Below, piece after piece: positions 21,398-33,641 of a stretch of 64,000 nucleotides of DNA (positions are counted from its first letter, which is position 1; the number at the start of each line of letters is the position of its first letter). Both the position numbers and the translations under genes were made by a program. Under the pieces are notes generated by a model. It was not told the DNA's origin. It worked only from the letters and a program-made list of their open reading frames with translations, and made no database searches. The DNA is from Anastatus disparis (taxonomy: Eukaryota; Arthropoda; Insecta; Hymenoptera; Eupelmidae): assembly GCA_017163975.1 (NCBI GenBank), contig JAFFSR010000280.1:992001-1056000 (forward strand), read 5' to 3'.

Positions 21398-23179
21398 GTC
21401 AACATTAAGCGAAATGCATGATTGTTTTTTTATGGATACGTATATCATTCCATAAAGAATGATTATATTTTTTATTGTTCAATTTATTTCTTAACATAAG
21501 TGTTCATTAAAAGTAGATTAAAATCTATTTGTGTAATAAAATACTCAAATAGTCCTATAATAAGGTAAACTTATAAAATACTATATTATCGAGTAAATAA
21601 TATATGACATATTACACAAATCTAATTTCTTATTTTTTATTTATAGGGACGATAAAGACTGATCAACATATAAATAAAGTTCTAATTTTATTTTTGTATT
21701 TGAGAAAAAAAATATTTTTTCATAAGATATAAATTATTATCTATTAATGTAAAAAAAGAAATAGATAATGATGTATAATAAGGTAAGCTTATTAAATAAA
21801 TTCATATATCAAACTACATAAATTATTACCCATGTCTAATATTTTTTTATTAATTTACAGGAATATAGAAGTCAGTCATAGAGAATCTAAAAGAAGAAAA
21901 AATTTATTTAAATTATTTAAAAAAAAAATAATATTACTTTAGTGATTTAAATAATTATTTTGATTAGTTTGATAAGATTACATAAATGTGTGAAACTTAA
22001 AATCATAAAAACACAGTTTGGTTTTTCTTTGATCTAATGAAGTTTTTATATTGCATCATTGAAGGAAAAATATGAATATCAATATACTTCTTAAGTTTCA
22101 CAAGTAGTACTGAAAATATTTTTTAATATTTTTCAGAAACATTTATTATTTTTATATTACACTATTATAATTGTATCATTTTTTACACGTTAACTACAGA
22201 GATTTTTTTCAACTTCATTAAGTGTTTTTTATATAATTGAAATAAGTTAATAAAATTATTATACTTAGATACAATTATAATACAAAGTTCTTTCATGTTT
22301 ATAAAATTTACTTTAGGAGAAAATCAAGTTTTTAAAAAAATGTTTCATGGTATTTTCCTACATACTTTATATCATTGTACAATTGACCATATTAAAATGC
22401 ACACACAAAGTGCTGTGATTGTACTATGCAAATTTACTTTAATATTATAAAACAGTATTTATAGTTGATAATACAATAAATATTTTTTGTATAAATAAAG
22501 TTTAAATAAAAATAAAAAATGAACAAAAAATTTAATTATTTTGATCTATCCTAATGTTATTGATTATGTTGTTGTATTGGTATTAGATAACCATTAACAA
22601 AAATTTATTATTAAATGTTCTAATTAAATTAAATGTATTTTTGGATGTAATTTCATGACTCATGACATTTCAAAATCTCTTCTACGTCTTAACACACGTA
22701 AAGTTGAAAATCATTCTTAATTTTTTTAAATACTAAGGTTATAATGATTTTGGTTGTTTTGCAAATAATTTTCTATTGTTTTTGAATAATTCAATCGTTT
22801 ATTTTTTATTACAAAGATAATAAATTTTAAACATAAAAATAAGCATCACACAAACAGGCACACACATGCATACATAAAAACATGTATATATCTAGAGAGG
22901 AGTAAAATAAATACTTATTATTCTGATAATAAACTTTAATATTTTCATTAAATTGACAAATTATGATTTATATCTAGTAGAAAAGACAGTTTCATTATGT
23001 CTAACAATATTATATATAACTTTTACAGATAATCATATTTTTTATTAATACATTAATAATGATTAAACTTCAGTAATCGAATAAACCTTTTTAATAAAAA
23101 TGAAATAAGCATATTAAATAGAAAAATTAATAAAAGAAAAGAATCTTATATTTTAATGTAATATTAATTATTAATTTCC
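21398..23179. other. AT-rich spacer between convergent OB genes
   Basis: No gene seen in about 1.8 kb. It presumably holds the 3' untranslated regions of both flanking genes; AATAAA motifs are present in both directions but are not informative in such AT-rich DNA. Confidence 0.5.
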
Positions 23180-24014
23180 TTAATCTTTATTTTCTTTGTT
23201 ATGATAGCCTTGTAAAAGTTCTACAAAAGGCACTCTCTCTCTGTCGATTAGCTCTGTATCTATTATGTTGTCAACTCTTAGTGTAGGTGGTCCTGGAGAA
23301 AATCTTTCTACGATTCCTGTAACGAAGACAGACTGCTCTTTTTCTAAAGTCAAATTAGTGGAATCAAAATATAATTTTAATTCTATTTTATTCACACAAT
23401 CTGTAAGTGAACCAATAGTACATTCGTAGTCACAATTTTTATGTTTTTTGGGGACAGACTTGATAATTCCTTCTATCTCTGAAATAATAAATAGAACAAA
23501 TATTAGTTAAATTATATCATACAAAAGTAAATAAAACACTTATAAAAAATTATGTAAAAATTGGTATTTACTAATTTTTTTATTGATTTTAGAATAGGCT
23601 TCTGTTATAGTGACTTCTTCTGCAACTTGAGTATCGTGTGTTTCTTTAAAGGATCCTACTACCTCGATTGTGGAATTTTCTTTAATTAGTAGTTCAAACT
23701 CTACATTTCCACTGTTATATACTTTATTTTTAATTGCTGAGGCTTTCGCAGAACCAATATAAACAATCTGCAATTTATAATAAATATGAAATATTCATAT
23801 AAATGTATATTTTAATTTTCATAATGATGTATAGATTTCATAATTATTTACATTGCCCATTTCTTTGACGTTTTTTAGTAAATGAGTTTTTTCGTTCCAT
23901 CCTATAACTTGAACCTCTCGTCCTTGGTTGTTATTGATGACGAATTTCAAAAACATCGATGATTTGGGCGAATGAAAATTATTATTGATTTTCGTGACAT
24001 AACCTACGATATCA
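23180..24014 (-). CDS. RPA70-like OB-fold protein, copy 2 (5' part missing)
   Basis: Minus-strand exons 24014-23852, 23767-23572 and 23478-23180 have GT/AG ends. They encode an OB-like block (DIVGYVTKI...EVQVIGWNEK), a second (IVYIGSAKAS...STIEVVGSF) and a third (EGIIKSVPKK...KEQSVFVTGIVERF), ending KENKD. The blocks align one to one with copy 1, for example VQVIGW with VQVLIW and NSTIEVV with NSTIRLV. The TLTDCV/SLTDCV element is also shared. The exons are intact. The acidic first exon of copy 1 has no counterpart here. Upstream of 24014 the sequence is a fragment of a different gene family, so this copy is either 5'-truncated or starts elsewhere. Predicted role: ssDNA binding, inferred from fold only. 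Confidence 0.55.
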
Positions 24015-24019
24015 CTAAA

Positions 24020-25158
24020 AATAAAAGTATTAACAGCAGGTCGGAGTAGAACCTGATACCGGCAATTACATTATTTTGCTTGTGCTGTAAAATTTATCGG
24101 CTGTGCATTTTTCCATGAACAAATTCTAACCCAGATATTCTTGTTTAGATATATTTTTTCCAAACAGCCAAAGTAATTTTAGTGGTTGAGTCACAATATC
24201 CATTGAAGTAGGATTAATTTTTGCCAAATCAGTCACTATAATTTTATCTAATCCTGCACAAGCTTTGTGGTAATGAAGTACGTCGATTTTTCCGAAATCA
24301 CCAATCAGATAAGAAGGAGGTATTTTTTTCAACCACGGTATTTTGTTCTTTATAGAAACCGATTCCTTTGGCGTCACAACTTGTAAACCACCCATAGCAT
24401 GAAACGTATTGAGTCTATCAATGGTGCTAGTATTGTGTTCCGCATTGTCAAATATAAACTGTAGATATGTGTTCAAATTCAGCCTCTTGTGAGTTTAAAA
24501 CAACAGATGCTTCGAATAATAATGATTCTTCATACGAAGCACAAAATCCTAAGGAACGAAGAATTTGAATCAAATTTTTCGATGCGAATTTTTTCATTAA
24601 TACTGCAGATAAGCCTATTTGTAATGCAGAATTAAATTATCTTGTGTAAACACGATATAATTGCATGTGCAATAGCAGCTACCTTTATCGACCATTTATT
24701 CAAATCGCCCTTTTTATTAGAAAATATTAATTCTTCTAAAAAGAATTTTAATGTTGGTGGAATATCGTTAAACACGTTATCAAAGAAAGAGTCAGGAGAT
24801 GGATACTCATTTAATTCATATAGTTTACTTCTAATCTCTTCTTTAATTACTGCTGCAAAATCTTTAGCTTTTTCTCTTTTAATTTCTTCATCAGTAAAAT
24901 TTTTTTTTCTCAAATATCAGATAAAAATTTTTTTGCGCCCCGCAAAAGTGATATGATTGGACCATTTTTAGAACGATGTATTATAATATTTCCTTCGCCA
25001 AAAATTTCTGTTAATTTCTTCTCTAGTGTTCTAATATCAGGCCATTCGTCACAATCTATATCATTTAATATATCAGATATTGAAAACTGACATTCATCTG
25101 TATTCGAAGCAATGTAGCTGCTAATTTGAGAAATAACTTTAGCAGTATTGCCATGCAA
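24020..25158 (-). pseudogene. Fragment of a repetitive ORF family (FDNA/NTFH.MGG type)
   Basis: Minus-strand blocks in successive frames: 25158-24914 (starts MHGNTAKVIS), 24913-24632 (RSKLYELNEYPSPDSF...AHAIISCL), 24625-24480 (ALQIGLSAVL...LRSLGFCASYEE) and 24476-24020 (QFIFDNAEHN, NTFHAMGG, then a degraded end). The order matches a protein family that I recall as highly repeated in cnidarians, molluscs and arthropods and probably carried by mobile elements. I cannot name it securely. Frame changes occur at an A9 run near 24907 and near 24475, and the 3' end stops abruptly at about 24020, next to the OB gene. Not functional. Confidence 0.5.
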
Positions 25159-25221
25159 ACCTTCATCAATTTTATTCTTGCTTCGGTAATTTCTAAATTT
25201 ACTATTACAATCTTCATGATG

Positions 25222-26216
25222 ACTGAGAAAAAAATTTCATCAGATCAACCAAAATATTATTGATTCAACAGATCTGCTGTTAATCTGACAGAATTCTTTT
25301 GATTTAACAGAATTTGTGCAGTTGAAATAGCCCGAATACGATCGTGCTGCCAATTTAACAGCACGGCTGTTGATATAATTGAATAACAGTTAACATAAAA
25401 AAACTTAAGTCAAAATAAAAGTATGACTTACATTTCAACAAAATTTTATGAATTGAATCAATAAAATGTGCATGCTTAAAATAACTGATGAATTATTTCA
25501 ATACAAATGTTTCAATTCAATTATATCAACAGCCCTACTGTTGATATAATTGAATAACAGTTAACATAAAAAAACATAAGTCAAAATAAAATATTTATTA
25601 TTTATGTCGTTGATAAATTTATTTTATAAAGATTTTTGTTATTCAATAAGTATTTTTAAATCTCCCACTTTTCAAAACAGCTACGTTTCGATAGTACAAT
25701 AATAGATGGCGTATTTCTTCTAACCCGCAAGTGGTGAGATTGCACGTTAGTTAGTATATAACAACGAACGAATTTATCCACTGTATGTATAAATGCGATG
25801 CGATGCATATCGATTATTAGCGAGCGATGTTAGATTTTATTTGTAAATATCAATAGTGTAGTATGATATATTTAAGAAAATGTTAAAAAATTTCACTTAA
25901 GAATTTGTACATAATGATCATTGTTTATAGTATGGATTATGTGTTAATTAATATCTAGAAATTGGAACACTGTGTGAGCTGTGAGTTTCTACTAAATAAA
26001 AAAGTTTTTATCATCTTTAAAACTTATTTGATTGACACAATAAAATGTAACAGCTATTTTGACTTACTTTGCTGTTAAATTAAAGTTAATTTTAAATTGA
26101 ATCAATATTACGATATCCATCAAATTAACAGAACTCGTCTGTTAGATGAATAGAATATTTCATCGTGGTATATTAACAGAAGGATTCAGTTGATACAATC
26201 ATATTTTTTTCTTAGT
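25222..26216. mobile_element. MITE with ACTGAGAAAAAAAT termini
   Basis: The left end ACTGAGAAAAAAATTTCATC and the inverted right end ACTAAGAAAAAAATATGATTG bound about 1 kb rich in TTAACAGAA and CTGTTAAT motifs. A direct repeat lies inside: TGTTGATATAATTGAATAAC at 25368 and again at 25549. No ORF. Target duplication not resolved. Confidence 0.5.
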
Positions 26217-26219
26217 GTG

Positions 26220-28150
26220 CATTTTCAAATATTATTTCCAAAAACTATTGACACATTATTAATTCTAAACATAACTGATTGATGTATTGTAAAAAAGGTA
26301 GTGATATCCAAACATTCACAAAATTATCTATTCACTTTGTGATATTGAAATATAATCATTAATTATACTATCTAACAAAGATGCTAAACTTTATTAGTTA
26401 AAATGCAAATATTGAACTATTTGTACTTAATGTTTACCAAATTGAGAAATAATTCAATAATCTTTTAACATTATATGAAATTAAATTTAATCACATACGT
26501 ATGAAAAATAATATAAAAAGAATACTTACAATTAAAAAATATTATTATACTACTTCTAAGGACAGTCTTGAAAAATCTACTAATTTTAATTCTTAATTTA
26601 TCACAGTCCCAAATATTAACTGCGAATTATTATAAAAGAAGGGAATTTATAATGAATTAACATTTTTTAACAAAGAACGGTATAAAAATCAAAAAATAAA
26701 ATACTTGCGAATTTTCCAATATTAATGTGTTATTCTTGATGATGGCAATCCAACGTATTCTTACGCATTTAATTAGTACCCTCAATAAAAGTCAATCAAT
26801 TTATTAATTAAGTTTTATAATCAGAAAGGCAAATAAAGATTTGCTTGATAAATGATTATTAATTTTAAAGTATTATAATATTCTTCATTTCATTTCTAAA
26901 TAACAGAAAGATATAAAATTGATATAACTATTGATTTCTAGTATAATAAGATATTGGATAATAATTACATAAAAAAGACAAACACAATACTCACAAATTT
27001 TTAAATATTTGTATAAATCATCAATTATTTAACACAACAAAGTTAATTAATTTAAAACAAATTAAATAATTTAATAATCTTTTAACATTTTATGAAATTA
27101 GATTTAATCACACACATATGTAAAATGAAATCAAAAGAGTACTTACAGTTATTAAGCGTTAATAAACTATTTCTAATGACAATTAAAAAATCTATTGGTT
27201 TTTATTTTTAATTTGATTGCAGCCCCGAATAATATCTATCTATCATAAAAAATAAACAATAAATAACAGATAAAACTTTTTTGGACGAGTAGGTGTATAA
27301 AAATTAGAATATGCTTACAAATAATCTAATATTAATGTTATATTAATACTGATGCCAAGCCAAATTTTTTTTTCGTATTAAATTATTACCTTCAAAAAAG
27401 TTAACCTTTTTTATCAAGAATATTAATTCATTAATTAATCCAAGTTATGTTATCAAAAAGGCAAATAAAGATTTGCTCAATAAATGCTTATTAATTTTGA
27501 AGTATTATATTCTTTATTTTGTTTCTAAATAACAAATATATTTTCAATTTAATGATAGATGGAAATATCATCTACACGTTGTTTAAAGGACATAAAATTA
27601 ATTTATCTATTATTAATATCTATTATTAATTCATCTATGATACGAAAAGATATTAGAAAATATTCAAATAAAAAAAGGCAAACACAATACTCACTAATTT
27701 GTTTATAATTGTTTAAAATCATTAATTATTGTAGATAAGAAAGATGTTAGTCTTTATTCATTCAAATGTAAATATTGAAAAATCTTTACTTGTTTTTTAT
27801 CCAACTGAAAAATAATTCATTTATCTTTGAACTTTATAAGAAATTAGATTTAATCACATGCATATGTAAAATGAAATTAAAAGATATATATAATATAAAA
27901 TTATTTAAATTATTAGGTATGTAAAAAAGCACATAATAATACTTATCAATTTACAAAAATTCTTATGATATTCTGAATGACCTTCAAGAAAAGCTCTTTA
28001 CTTTTATTGTATATTAATTGTGTCTTCAGATACTATATCTATATTTTGCGCAATAAGAAAATTATTATTTAATAAGTATATTTGTTTTGTATAAACATGA
28101 CGTAAAATTACTCATATAAAAATACTTACAAACTTTTTAACAATAATCAT
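26220..28150. repeat. AT-rich degenerate tandem array, about 690-bp period
   Basis: At least three units align, anchored by GAAATTAGATTTAATCACA near 26480, 27098 and 27840 and by GGCAAATAAAGATTTGCT near 26827 and 27460. Each unit contains several minus-strand GTAAGTA or GTGAGTA motifs (plus strand TACTTAC or TACTCAC). No gene. Confidence 0.55.
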
Positions 28151-28460
28151 AAATGATTCGAAAAATCAAATATACTGATCTTTTTTTATGTTGCGTGAAT
28201 CACAAACAATATGCACTCGTTATTTAATTTAAAAATATATAAATATTAGATATTATTTATCGAAGTACACGATAATTGTAGTATTATTATAAAATACAAT
28301 TTAAAAAAAATATTTAAATTTATATAATCTTACCGAATTCAATACGATTTATTAAATTTCTTGTTTACTTATTTAAGATAGTACACAGTTTATATTCGCG
28401 AATAACTTAGCGGTTATACACACTCGACAAAGTCATTTTCTTTCGAAGGACAATTGAGCT

Positions 28461-28532
28461 ACTGTTTGAATATCTTTTTTTTTTTTTAATTTTTTTTATT
28501 TTTTTTTTATTTTTTTTTACTGTTTGAATATC
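28461..28532 (-). mobile_element. Poly(A)-only retroposon insertion with 14-bp target duplication
   Basis: The 14-mer ACTGTTTGAATATC occurs at 28461-28474 and again at 28519-28532, exactly flanking a 44-bp T-rich tract (28475-28518). A poly(A) tail on the minus strand with exact target duplications is the signature of target-primed reverse transcription, here with essentially all other sequence lost. Confidence 0.7.
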
Positions 28533-28945
28533 ATAAGCTACACCTAAAACTCTAGATAATACAAATTGAAAAATACTTACTTATTTTATAATAGTAATAT
28601 ACTGTTTCATATTGTAATATATTTCATTGATGACACGTATTAAATCCAATGAATTTTGTTTTGAAATAATAATATCTTAACTTCGGTGTAAAAAAAATAT
28701 TAAATATAAATAAATACATTAAAAAAATAAACAAAATAATTACATACTTCTTAAAATATTACTATATTTATCATTCTTATTATCATTATAAATTTCTTTA
28801 TTCTAAAAATACATCTTCATATAAAATAAATTGTCAAAATTAATAAGGTATTATAATTATATTTGTATACTTACCTAATATTTAGATTTATGAAGCAATG
28901 ATTATAATATATTAATAATTTATAACTTTTTTTTTAATTTTTACA

Positions 28946-29679
28946 TAAGGGGTCGTACCCAAATGCCGTTGATAGTTTTTTGGGGGGGAGGGGTCGATCA
29001 AAATCTACGAAAAGTAACGCTATGGGAGGGGGGTTAGTTATTTACTCCTACGTTGGCTATTTTTTTTTTATCAAAAAGATCATTGCATAATATTAGCAAT
29101 TTGGAGCAGATTTTTCATCCGAAAACTGCAAAGTCAAGCAGTTCCGCAGTCTGTCCACTAAAACACAGTATATTACTTTCTTTTACATGTACGCGGGTGC
29201 CGCCATACGGTGCAAAGCATAATCCGTTTCTTTTAGCGAGTAAGCTGTCAAAACAAACGAAAAATTTTCAAGCCGATTGCAGCATTTATATTTGTGCCTG
29301 TTGAATCGTGTTCTATTTTTATAACGTATTTTAAAAGGTTCATAGTTTTATGATCTTTTTCGATAAAATTGAAGTGAAAAAGTTTATCGACGATTAATAT
29401 ATTTAATATCTTATAAATATTTATTATATGCAATGTTTAGAATTCTGTTGTTTTGTGAAAATGCTATTTTAATAAAATAAAAAACATAGAAATATGTTCA
29501 ATATTTAAAAAGTAATTAATATAATTAAAATTTTTTTTAAAAGTTTAATAAAAAATAAAAAAGTTAGTTTACGTTACAGGGGGGGAAGGGTACTTTGATA
29601 GTTTACACATGTCACGGAAAGGGGACCGGGGGTCGAAATATCGAAAAAATTGTCAACGGCATTTGGGTACGACCCCTAA
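28946..29679. mobile_element. Harbinger-like non-autonomous element (TAA duplication)
   Basis: Inverted ends GGGGTCGTACCCAAATGCCG and its inverse, over about 25 bp, bound 28949-29676, with TAA on both sides (28946-28948 and 29677-29679). A 3-bp TWA duplication is typical of PIF/Harbinger. G-rich subterminal runs lie on both sides. The interior has no transposase. Confidence 0.7.
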
Positions 29680-31654
29680 TAGGTACTTAATTGTATGAAC
29701 TTAATGCTGGTTTGTTTAAAACAATAAAAAGTTACCCTAAGAGATATAATTTATAATAAAATACATTATGGGGATCATTATATATATGTTTAATTAAACT
29801 TATAACCCCAGAGTTGGTAAAAAACTATTAATATTATATTATAAATATTTTTACAATATAATTTTGTTTTTATTAAAAAACCTATTTAATAAAAATTGAT
29901 CGTTTTTTTTTAATAAAAATAAAATTCTTCTTCAAATTTCTTTACCAAAACTTATAATTATGCAAATAAATATAAAAGATTTTTTATTTATAATTATCAT
30001 TATTTATAAAAAATGTATACAGAATTTTCCAAAAATTGATATGAAAATTATTATTATTTTCACGCGCTACCCTAGATTAAAAAAAGAAACATGTAAATCG
30101 GATCATAATTACCAGAGATATTGTTAATTTTCATGTGCAATATCAATTTTAACTTTTGAAAATTTTTTCGTTTCTTGCGTGAAGAAAAAGATGCCACCGT
30201 GCGCATGCGCGCTGGCCGTTTATATACTCTGATATCTGATTCTCGCGCTCAATGTAATGCGTAAAAAAATTTGCAAACGATAATATATACAAGAACTACT
30301 TTGTATACATTAATGAAGTTTTACCAATAAATAATTTATATCATGAACTGGCTATTAAACTTCGAAACGAGTCAAAATGTTTAAAAACAATGGCGCAATT
30401 GTAAGTCAAAGTAAAAGCTTTGTTACTTTTTTGATTTTTACGATAAAAAAATTTTAAAAAATTCGAAACAAAGGTCTTGAAAAGACCTTTCTTTTCCATT
30501 TTATAAAATTAATAAATATCAAAAATTGGCTGAAATATATGCATTTATTTATAAGAATTAAAATTGTAAAATCGAAAAAACGCTAAAAAATAAAAAATTA
30601 AAATTTTTATAATCGTTTATGATAAAGGTATCCTACCTTCATATGCACAAGAAGTTTGAAGTATTTGCATTAATTATTGTTAACTTGGCATCAATTTGAA
30701 TTTTCGATATTTTTTTTAATAAACAAATTAATTGTTGATCTACTTATGGGCCGATACAGATCGGCTTGGAAGAGGATTAAAGTAAATAGAAAATCTATCT
30801 TTTCTCAAAGTTTCATCGAATTTAGAATAAAATATCTCTTTAACTTTAATTTAAAAAATTACACATTTTTTCGAAATAACTCCATTTTTCGAGAAAATTT
30901 GAAAATTTTAGAAAATCGCAAACTCATAGTCTTAAAGGAAATTTAATTCTGAACAACTTTTATTAAAAAAATTTTCCTCTAAAGTCAAAAGCAGCGCAGT
31001 TACAGGGAAAAAAAGAAAAAAAAGCTGATTTCTCTATTTTAATTTGTTTATAAATATTTTTCCACAAGTTTTTGAGATGGCGCACATCGATATTCTTATT
31101 GTACATATTATCTACAATATATTTCTGCAAAAAACAGCCCTGTAGCACGTTTTGCAAAAAAATCGATGAAATTGAACTTATTTGACTGGACTAGATGTAC
31201 TTCGGTCAGATCGCAGTTTCTTTGATCATTTTTTATAATACTTCGATGAAATCGAAATTCATTTTTGATATTATTTGATAAAATCCGAATTCCTTTGATT
31301 GTTTGCAGCACATTTTGGTTAGATGGTTGTTCCTTAGACGTGCATCAAAGGACTCCGGAGTGATGGATGATATTTTGATACACAGAATTGCATCGAAGGT
31401 TGACGGAATAATTGAAATTCTTCAGGATTCTTTGTATTCGATGGATTAGAATATTTTATTTTTGAAAATTAAAATAATATTCCTAATGAGCCCGGATTTA
31501 CTTCGGTTGATCTATGTATATCTATGATTTCTTGTACGCAATGGATGAAAAATTTATTATTTGAAAATTTGTCATATTTGATGCCTATAAAGTGTATTTA
31601 AAGTATTGTATCAACTAATATTTTTTAAATATTTTTTCATTAATTTGTACACAT
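29680..31654. other. Non-coding region with a candidate promoter motif
   Basis: No supportable gene. It contains a GC-rich island at about 30190-30260 in AT-rich sequence. A hairpin lies at 30473-30489 (AAAGGTCTTGAAAAGACCTTT). Confidence 0.4.
30199..30212. promoter_or_regulatory. Candidate NRF-1/Ewg-type site
   Basis: GTGCGCATGCGCGC contains the palindrome GCGCATGCGC, the known core for NRF-1-family factors, isolated in AT-rich DNA and followed by TATATACTC. No gene downstream could be confirmed. Confidence 0.3.
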
Positions 31655-33037
31655 TTAGACTCGAGAGTCGAAAAAAGTAGTTTCCAGAGAATGTCTATAT
31701 GTATGTATGTGTATGTGTGTGTATATGTATTCATTACGTCAATTAGATCTCGAAAAGTACTCGACAGATTCCCTTCAAATTTTGCATACAATTTATTTTT
31801 TTAGCTAACTGATGCGGAAGCTATTGAAAACTGGTTTTCTTGGAGTAGTTTTAATCCTAGAACAATTAAAAAAATTTTTTTTTTATTTTTATTTTTACTT
31901 TATTTTGTATTTTATGTTAAGTACTCGATGGGTTTGCTCTAAAATTTGCATGAAAATTATTTGCGACTACCAAAAGAAGAAAAACTTCTGAATACTGATT
32001 TTCTTAGTGTAGTTTTAAACTTACCAGGAGAGGCTATGAGCTTCGGGTCACAGATCTTGGTGAAACTTTGAGATATGTTTTTAGGTACCAAAATATGAGT
32101 AAAGCCAGAGCGGTACGGTCTAACGCTTCGAAAAACTGAAATTATAGACGTTTTCAGTCTTATTTGAAGAAAAATGTAAAAAAAAGCTCCTAATTGAAGT
32201 GTGAATAATCCAGTCTAGAAATGTCTTTAATAAATCAACAGAAACTAAAATAAAAGTGCAGAAAGCAAGCTTCAATTTGCCGTTTTTAGAATTGAAAAAT
32301 AATAATTAGAACTAGAGATATGTTCGTTCAAAGTTAAGAAGCAAGAAAGTACCAAAAATCACAAAATCACTGTCCTTTAGAATTTAGGACTTTTAGAATC
32401 GAAATTATTTTCAAAATTTTTTAAATTTTCTAAAATTGTAACTACGCTAAGAAGATTAGTTTTCAAAAGTTTGTTTTCTTCAGACAATAGCGAATTGATT
32501 GTATACAAATTTTGGAGAAAATTTATCGAATGATTTACGCAAAATAAAAGATAAATGAAAAATGAAAATTTTTTGAAAATTCGCAAACGACTCTAAAATT
32601 ATAATTGCGCTGAGAAAATTAGTTTTTAAAAGCTTGTTTTTTAGACAGTAGTAAATAACTTGCATACAAATTTTGAAGCAAATCCATCGAATAGTTTACG
32701 TAAAAAAAAAGAAAAATGAAAAAGGGAAATTTTTTTGAAAATTTTAAAAATGCTCTAGAATTAAAACTAAGCTAAAAAAATCAGTTTTCAAAAGTTTTTC
32801 TTTTTATGGCAATTGCAAAGAATTTTCATGCGAATTTTTAAGCAAATTCATCGAGTAGTTTGCGACAAATACAAAAAAAAATTTTTTTTTTTAATGGCTC
32901 TAGAAAAAACTACGCTAAGAAAACCAATTTTCAGTAGCTTCCTTCCCCCCAGTTAGACAAAAAAATAAATTGTATGCAAAACTGGAAGCAAATCCATCGA
33001 GTAGTACTCAAGATAAAATTGGCGTAACGAACACACA

Positions 33038-33079
<42 letters not shown>

Positions 33080-33640
33080 TACAGACATTTTCTGGAAACT
33101 ACTTTTTTCGGGTGGGGCTCGAACATTAGAATGTTTTTTATTAAATTAACATTTATTTAGAAGTTTATATAAATTATGTGCAAATCGAGACTGTTCATTT
33201 ATTCATTTTAGAATTTTCATTTTTTCAGCGAATGAAGTAACGAAAATAACCAATGCGAGTAAAGCATTTTAGAATATTCACTTTATCGAAATAAGAAGTA
33301 GCAAAATAAATGTACTTCTAAATTTAGAATAAACTATATCAAGATTTCGAAAGAATTCTAAATATTTTAATCGAATAATTTGAGATTATCACTACTGCTT
33401 TTTGAAATCATGAAAATTCATTATTACTTTATTCTAAATTATGGAATACGCTATTCGTAATTGTGGCACTCTAAATAAATATTCATTAAATAAAAAACAT
33501 TCTAATGTTCGAGCTCCACCCCTTTTTCGACTCCCTGAGTCTAAATATGTACAAATTAATGAAAAAATTGCGCCAGAAGTATTGCGTATTAAGAAAGTAT
33601 TGCGCCAAAGCACTTGGCAGCGTTTTTGTAAATGCTTAGG
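31655..33640. repeat. Family A repeat, copy 2 (two arrays head to head)
   Basis: 31655-32030 reads in reverse (GACTCGAGAGTCGAAAAAAG, then TTTCCAGAGAATGTC and the TGTATG run). 32400-33110 reads forward, with the same units as copy 1, a CA microsatellite (33033-33075) and the TTTTCTGGAAAC motif. The array resumes after the nested MITE as TTTTTCGACTCCCTGAGTC and ends with GCGCCAAAGCACTTGGCAGCG at 33602-33635, the inverse of the left terminus of copy 1. The middle (32040-32380) is unrelated. No gene. Confidence 0.7.
33111..33521. mobile_element. MITE nested in family A, about 8-bp duplication
   Basis: Inverted ends GGTGGGGCTCGAACATTAGA and the inverse of GGTGGAGCTCGAACATTAGA bound about 410 bp. 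The interrupted host motif, known uninterrupted at 14684 and 51884, is split with TTTTTTCG on the left (33103-33110) and CTTTTTCG on the right (33522-33529). That is a duplication of about 8 bp, as made by hAT or MULE-type elements. Confidence 0.75.
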
Positions 33641-33641
33641 T

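Noticed and set aside
29053..29304. 83-codon ORF inside the Harbinger-like element
   Set aside because: Too short and without the DDE or Myb-like features of Harbinger proteins.
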